From Chelonoidis abingdonii (Eukaryota > Chordata > Testudines > Testudinidae), in contig NC_133777.1 in the NCBI RefSeq assembly GCF_003597395.2, forward strand, positions 6,938,042 through 7,002,041: a stretch of 64,000 nucleotides of DNA. Reading direction: 5' to 3'. The translations under genes and the position numbers were made by a program. The notes beneath the pieces were generated by a model. The model was not told the origin of the DNA, searched no databases, and saw only the letters and a list, made by a program, of their open reading frames with translations. The first letter of the stretch is position 1; the number at the start of each line of letters is the position of its first letter. Below, one piece after another: positions 58,331 to 64,000 of this stretch.

Positions 58331-60680
58331 GAGCAGACACAGGAAAACGGGAGCTCTTCAAATGAGTCTCCAGATGCTCCCACAATCTCCCCCGCTTTGC
58401 AGTTTGGGGTTGGAGGGAATCAATTGCTCCTTTGTAGCGAGAAGATTTCCAGTTCTCCCGCTTTGCTGTGTGTGTTTCTATGTCCCTGGGTGGGTGTTTG
58501 TGAGAGTGTGTTTGTCTCTCTTGGGGTGAGGTTGAGAGGAAATCTGTGTGTGCGGAGGAGCGTGGGTGCAGATGTTTTATGGGTGTCTATGCACGAGCCG
58601 TAATTAACACACAGTAGAAAGCCCTACATAATTCTCCCGTTTAGCAGCTTTTCAACGTGAAAAAGTGGCTAAACTCTCTGTTTTAGGACTGTCTTAAATA
58701 AAGAGGCTGCAGGTGACTGTTCACCCACGCTTCCCCCTCTGCTGTTACCAGGCATGTCACTGCAGTGTGGGAGAAGAGAGAGAGAGAACATGGCTGTGTC
58801 CACACGGAAGATATTTCCAAAATTACCCCACTCAGATCTTCTTTTACTGTGGGGGTTAGCAGCAGGTCAATTGAATTGGTGCTAGCACTAGTGGGGAATT
58901 TTTGTTTGGTAAATTTCCCCTTTGGGGGCAAAGCCTGCATGATTCAGGCCTGTATCTCCTCCATATCACCCTCTTCTAGGTGTTTGGTTGTGGTGTGGGA
59001 GTCTGGTGGGGTTCAATCCAGCTTTATCTCCATCACAAAACCCATCCCCACGGCTAATACTAAGTGTCCCCCTCCTTGCCGGCTATCTCAGCTGAGAAGC
59101 CAGGGATGGAATGGGTCATTGAGACTGACATAGCCTCTATGCTTTGGAGCGGATCAGTTCAGGTTAGGTTTGAGGCACATCAGCGGGGCAGGTCTGGAGA
59201 TAGATCCAAGATGTTGGTCTCCAGGCCTGCTATCCTGGTCTCTTTCCATTCCTCATGGCTGTGATTACCCCTTTGATATCCATCCAATATGCCCATCACT
59301 GTCACTTGGGCTGGGCTGTTCTGTAGCTGTCTTATAAAAACCACTACTGTTTGACTGTCTCCTTCCCGTGGCGATGCCTGGGAAGCCCGCTAGCTGCCTG
59401 GTGGCTGTTTTTCAGCGCTCTGCTCAGCAAGGGGGGCTGGCCTGCGTGCCCTTTGAAGAAATGGAAAATCCTATTATCTGCTCATTCTTTTCACAGCATG
59501 AAACCACAGAGCATTCACCAGGAATGGAGTGTGGTCTGCAGCTCAAAGCCCTGCACCGGCTTGGCTCCCACTGAGATGTGAAGGTGCCTGGGTCAGCACC
59601 AGAGGAAGGGCAGCCTCTCAGCTCTGCTATCCATATTCATGTAGCTGGAGTGGGAGCTCTGGGTGAGGGCAGGTGGACAGATGGGGGCGCAGACCAGGAG
59701 AGAGCAGCTGAACCTGGGAGCAGAGAGCAATCAGCCAGACTTTGTAGGTCTCTGGCCCTTGCACATTCCTGATCATCCCCCTTCATTGGGTGGCAGCACT
59801 GCCTATGGGGACCCAAGGGAGCTTGTGTATTTGTGGGGGGCTGGGTCATTTCTTTAACCCCTTGAGCACCGTAGCTGAGCATGTTCTGCCCAGGTAGCAA
59901 TGTGAGAAACCTGAAGTACCTGTAAGGCTGCAGACATCAGTAGGGCAGGGAAGGAGTTAATGTTACATTCTTTGCTGTTGGCAATTGGCAGCAATAAAAC
60001 GGGCAGTGAATTTGGGTCTGCGTGGAACCAAGGCACATTCAGTTCTGCAATGAAAACCGCACTGGCAGTGGGGAGCATTGGAGGACTGCGCTCCCAGACA
60101 TGATTTGCAGCCCTTGAGAGCTGGTCAGATGCCACAGAAAGCACTTGCTAGGGATCATGTTAACGATGCAGGCACAAACCTTATGCCCTGGCCTGTGCTA
60201 AAACCCTGGCTTGCAGAAGCTAAAAAAGTTTGGCTTGATCTTATACCAGGTGTTTGTCTCTGGCTTGTAGAATACTTGTCTGTTATTGGGGTGGCTCCAT
60301 CACGGAGATAAATAAATAAGAGGTTAGTGGGTAATTTAATTTGTTTTTAAACTGATACAGGACACTTACCGTAGTCATTTACTTTTGAATGTTAAAAACG
60401 AAGCCCAGTGACAATGACTGGATTTATGTAACAGTAGGAACGTGATATTTTGATAAATAGTGACATGTGCCATTCACCAAATACACTGGTTGTCTAGAGC
60501 AAGCCAGATCTGGTGACTCAGACCCATTGGGTGGAGTTGGAAAGTAGATGAATAAGGAGTTAGGAAGGTCAGCTGAATTCCATTTCTGTGTTACTTGGAT
60601 TATTAAAAACAAAAGGATTTATTTAAATTATCCAATTTCCTTTTCCATACTTGGTGCAGTGTGGACAGTGCAGAAGCCCT
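58331..60680. other. Non-genic, nothing recognised
   Basis: No exon, RNA gene or clear mobile element could be supported. Confidence 0.4.
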
Positions 60681-60689
60681 GCTCGGTGT

Positions 60690-60760
60690 TACCAGGGCTG
60701 AATTAACTTTTTGTGGGCCCGGCACCAAACATTTTGGTGGGCTCCCTTGGAGAATGATTG
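60690..60760. mobile_element. Possible hAT-type MITE end fragment
   Basis: 'cagggctgaattaactttttgtgggcccggcacc' resembles the left end of a turtle hAT-type MITE ('cagggccggattaac...'). The right end is not identified. Confidence 0.3.
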
Positions 60761-60966
60761 TAGGAGGGGCGGGGGGTAAAAGCACAGTGGGGCAGGAGCT
60801 AGAGTTGGTCCCTGGAGCAAGGGAGGGGTCAGGCGTAAACTGCAAGTGCAGCAGGGCTAGGGAGGGGATAAAGAGGATCCCCCCCACCCCTGCCCACACA
60901 GAGCGGGTACCTACCTGGTTCTAGCCCATTCTCTGCCTCTCTCTCTGCACTGAGCTGCCTCTCCCG

Positions 60967-61026
60967 CAGCAGCAGGACAGGTTCTCTTCCAGCCCTCAGC
61001 AGCAGGACAGGTTCTCTTCCAGCCCT
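60967..61026. repeat. Perfect 30-bp tandem duplication
   Basis: Two exact adjacent copies (60967-60996 and 60997-61026) of a unit beginning CAGCAGCAGGACAGGTTCTC and ending TTCCAGCCCT. Identity suggests a recent slippage or local duplication. Confidence 0.9.
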
Positions 61027-61360
61027 CTGGGGTGGGTGTTGGGAGTGGGAGGCGCGGAGGCTAAGGTGGTTACTCCTATAACCAGACATTTAGTTTCCAG
61101 TCAGCACTGCTAACCGGACACTCAGGTCCCGTTTTCTACTGGAGTTTCCAGTCTATAACTGGATACCTGGCAACAGGGCTGCCAGAAAAGCCTGAGCGGG
61201 GGAGAGGGGCAAGCAATCATTTTTAAAAGTAAGAGGGCTAAGCCTTAAGGTGGGAAGTGGTGGGCGGGCTGGGGAGTGGAGAGGAGCTAGTGGGCAGGGC
61301 CATGTCTGCTGTACTGCCCAGGTAGGTTGGAAACTGTGGGGATCAGCTGACACAGTATCC

Positions 61361-61466
61361 AGGGCTGGTGCAAGGATATTTTTTTGCACCCTAGGTGAAA
61401 CTTCCACCTTGTGCCTCCCCCCCCCGCCCCCCAGAACATCGTTTATTATAAATTTTCAAAAATGAA
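61361..61466. mobile_element. hAT-type MITE left fragment
   Basis: 'ccagggctggtgcaaggatattt', 'gcaccctaggtgaaacttccaccttgtgcc' is the left part of a known type of turtle MITE ('...ggtgcaaggatgtt...ccctaggcgaaacttccaccttgcgcc...'). It is interrupted or followed by the foldback element at 61469. Confidence 0.45.
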
Positions 61467-61468
61467 TA

Positions 61469-62316
61469 CAGTGGAGTCACATCTTACGCGGGGGTTAGAT
61501 TCTAAGGTCAGCACATAAGAGGAAAATCACGTATAGTGAAAAGTACAGTATACACTAGAACAGGGGTCCTCAACCTACGGCACACATGCCAAAGGTGGCA
61601 CATGAGCTGATTTTTTTTTTTTTAATGCCAGGCTGTGGGTCCCGGCCGCCGCTGAGCCAGCTGCCGGCCTGGGGTTCCGTTCACTCAGCTGCCAGCCGGG
61701 GTCCCAGCCAGCGGCTCAGCTCAGCCTCCTGCCATTCACTCAGGCTAGCAGGAGGTTGAGCGGGGCCGGTGGCTGAGACCCTGGCTGGTAAGGGGCCGGC
61801 AGCCGGAACCCCAGATTGTCAGCAGACTGAGCAGGGCCGGTGGCCAGGACCCGACCGGCAGTGGGCTGAGCTGCTCAGTCCACTGCCGGTCTGGGCTTCC
61901 GTCCGCTGGCTTCTGCCAGCCTGGGTCCCAGCCGCCAGCCCAACTCAGCCTGCTCAGCCTGCTGCCAGCTGGGGTCCCGGCCACTGGATCTGCTTAGCCT
62001 CCTGGCAGCCTGGGTGAACGGAACCCCAGGCCATTCACCCGGGCCGACAGGAGGCTGAGCGGAGCCGGCTGGGACCCCAGCAGGCTGTCGGCTGAGTGAA
62101 CAGAACCCCAGGTCGGCAGCAGGCTCAATGGCGGCTGGGACCCACAGCCTGCCATTAAAAAAAATCAGCTCACATGCCACCTTTGGCATGTGTGCTGCAG
62201 GTTGAGGACTCCTGTTCTAGTGTATACTGTACTTTATGGTAATTTTCACTAGACACGATTTTCCTCTTACACAATGACTTTAGAACCTAACTCCCGCATA
62301 AGATGTGACTCCGCTG
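61469..62316. mobile_element. 848-bp foldback DNA element, nested termini, TA duplication
   Basis: CAGTGGAGTCACATCTTACG at 61469 is matched in inverse at the right end (CAGCGGAGTCACATCTTATG read from 62316). Both sides are flanked by TA (61467-61468, 62317-62318). Terminus style and TA duplication fit Tc1/mariner, Tigger-like. Inside each arm, about 90 bases in, lies a hAT-like end (CAGGGGTCCTCAACC at 61561; its inverse ends at 62214) homologous to the MITE at 53871. The eight bases outside these hAT ends are inverted (CACTAGAA / TTCTAGTG), not directly repeated, so they belong to the large palindrome. The arms pair for roughly 275 bases each (about 61469-61745 with 62040-62316). The centre is GC-rich with repeated 'ggctgagc', 'gggtccc' and 'gccggcagc' motifs. 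Open frames here are not genes. Confidence 0.85.
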
Positions 62317-62318
62317 TA

Positions 62319-64000
62319 GTGTAAAAAAAAATCTTGGGGCACGTGACAGTCAGTGGTGGATTTAGAGTTGATCAGCTAGTAGACCAACAAATAAAAGGCC
62401 AGGCGTCCAATTGCTCCCTGAGTGGCTAATTCATGTTTTTCTGTGCCAGGTGTTTCTTTGGTGCAAATACAACAGGGATCAGAGTAGACGACTTGTGCCA
62501 CAACCAGAGAGGTAGCCAGCCAACGCCCAAGGAGCTGAACCAACCTGCCAGTCAGAGCAGGGAGGTGGGGAGGGGAAGGCAGGATTCTAGCTCCAGTTGC
62601 ATTAACCCTTGTTTCAAGAAAAAGTTCCCACGCAGTCCCATACTCAGGAAAAGGACTAGCCAGCACAGGCAGACAACGGGCAGAGGGGTTGTTCTTAGAG
62701 CTCTGTGTCTTTTGCAAATGGAAAGTAATACAAAATAAAACAAAAAACTTCAGTGGCGGCTTCTGTCTCACGGGGCTGGACCCAGCAACCCCTTCTGGGC
62801 GTTGTGACCTGGCACCACGGATCACTGAACTGCTCCGGTTAGGCCTGGTCACCCTTCGGTTGTGGGGGGGAGGTCAAATTTGAGTGAGTGGCTTTGCAGC
62901 CTGGCGCACAGAGTAACAGCACCATTCACTGAACTTAGGCCCTGTCATCCCTCCGTCATCATTGCTCTGCAACACCCTGTATCCCTGGGGCTCCCATCCT
63001 GGGTGCAGGACCCACCTCCCCCCGCCCCCCCGAGATCTCCCACCCCTCAAAGGCAGGACTTGACTCCCTCCCCTCATGATAAAGTGAAATAACACAAAAT
63101 CCCCCCCACCCAAAAGGAAAAAAAATAAAAAGAATTTGACAGCAGTGCTAGTGGTTTCCAACCAGCGCTTAAAGCACGTTTATTTTCATCTTTCATTCCC
63201 AGCAGAGCACGTGTGAAGATATTTTGAACAGCTGCACAAGCCACTGTGATTGGAGTCACGCTGGTGTCCCAAGTAGGTGGGGCCTAGCAGGTGGGCGAAG
63301 CCTGACCATGAACCACTAGTCCTGCCTCTGCAATTCAAGCCCTCTGAATTCTACTAGGACTTCTTTATGTAACCAACCACATTTATTGTTTCAGGGAAGA
63401 TGTGTGTTGAGGGGGAGAGGGCTGGATTGAGACAGGAGGTGCCTAGATATTCTGGTGATGGGCAGAGATAGATAAAACAAGTATCTGTAATGGTGTGTTT
63501 CTGTAAAATTACTGCAGTATTGTCACCCCAGTTGCTCCAGCTCTGGTGAAAGTTAATCTAGTCCACAAGCCATTCCATTGTGGAGCAGATGCCTGGCACT
63601 CTGCAGTGTAAGGCTAGACAGTCTTAAAGGGTCAATGACAGAATATTCTACCAGCATCCTGGAAAAATTTTCTGCCCCTCCTTTTCCTAACCTTGTTGGT
63701 GACCAAAATATTCCTGTGTAAATAGAAATCTCTCTGGGGTGATAATCCCTGTCCTTCCATCTGACCTGACCACTCATTAACACCACCATTCCTTGTTTAT
63801 GACATCAGAAAGGGTTTTATGACGGTTGCTTTCAAGGTCTCAGACACAGGATTCCATATCAAGCACCTGAAGCGGGGTCGGGGAGCTGGTTATGAATGAG
63901 AACACATCTGTTCCAGGCAAAAGCTTTCTGGAGTCAGCTACATGAGGACAAGGGGAGAGGGTAAGAGAGAAAAAAGAGAGAGCCAGGAAACAAAGCTTTC
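62319..64000. other. Non-genic, nothing recognised
   Basis: No exon or clear element could be supported. The 158-codon minus frame at 62376-62852 has no domain pattern. Short C and A runs occur at 63017-63030 and 63115-63130. Confidence 0.4.

Noticed and set aside
61745..62189. Trp/Gly/Pro-rich frames on both strands
   Set aside because: Lie in the palindromic GC-rich centre of the foldback element.
61553..62222. Single hAT insertion with 8-bp duplication inside the foldback
   Set aside because: The bases beside the inner ends (CACTAGAA and TTCTAGTG) are inverted, not direct repeats, so they are palindrome arms rather than a target duplication.
62376..62852. 158-codon minus ORF as a gene
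   Set aside because: No recognisable domain or conserved motif; no start or splice context.

Overview
This is vertebrate nuclear DNA, best matched by a non-avian sauropsid and most probably a turtle. The reasons are: a 4.3-kb PIF/Harbinger transposon with a transposase facing a Myb/SANT-type protein; short hAT-type and Harbinger-type inverted-repeat elements; decayed CR1 LINE pieces; MIR/CORE-like tRNA-derived SINEs; and a short interspersed repeat familiar from turtle and crocodilian genomes. There is no operon structure, and no rRNA, functional tRNA or CRISPR. The species call is inference from repeat content.

I recognise no host protein-coding exon. Nearly all open frames are short chance frames or lie in repeats. 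The window therefore reads as an intergenic or large-intron landscape with one promoter-like CpG island.

Layout. 1-7500: non-genic, with simple repeats (3.4-4.5 kb), one CR1 remnant and a perfect 18-bp-arm hairpin at 6551-6595. 7506-7784: hAT-type MITE with an 8-bp target duplication. 8756-13060: the Harbinger element. Its transposase frame is 429 codons with three stops and no frameshift. Its decayed SANT/Myb gene runs on the opposite strand, and a possible third ORF has its own poly(A) signal. 13-30 kb: non-genic with SINE, CR1, Harbinger-MITE and GA-rich minisatellite tracts. 30.6-38.8 kb: AT-rich blocks with many TAAT/ATTA cores that look like conserved non-coding (enhancer) candidates, mixed with repeats. 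40.5-42.1 kb: an LTR-like or unclassified repeat followed by a tRNA-derived SINE. 43998-44465: an unrecognised minus-strand open segment broken by one stop. 51.2-52.7 kb: paired CRE sites, a CpG island, an assembly gap and a strong minus-strand splice donor, which together are the best candidate promoter/first exon. 53-64 kb: a second hAT MITE, a CR1 remnant, a perfect RFX X-box, and an 848-bp foldback element at 61469-62316 with TA target duplication whose arms carry hAT-like termini nested inside mariner/Tigger-like termini.

The most interesting items are the foldback element, the Harbinger copy with its possible third gene, the unexplained minus-strand ORF at 44 kb, the perfect hairpin at 6.55 kb and the regulatory-looking blocks.
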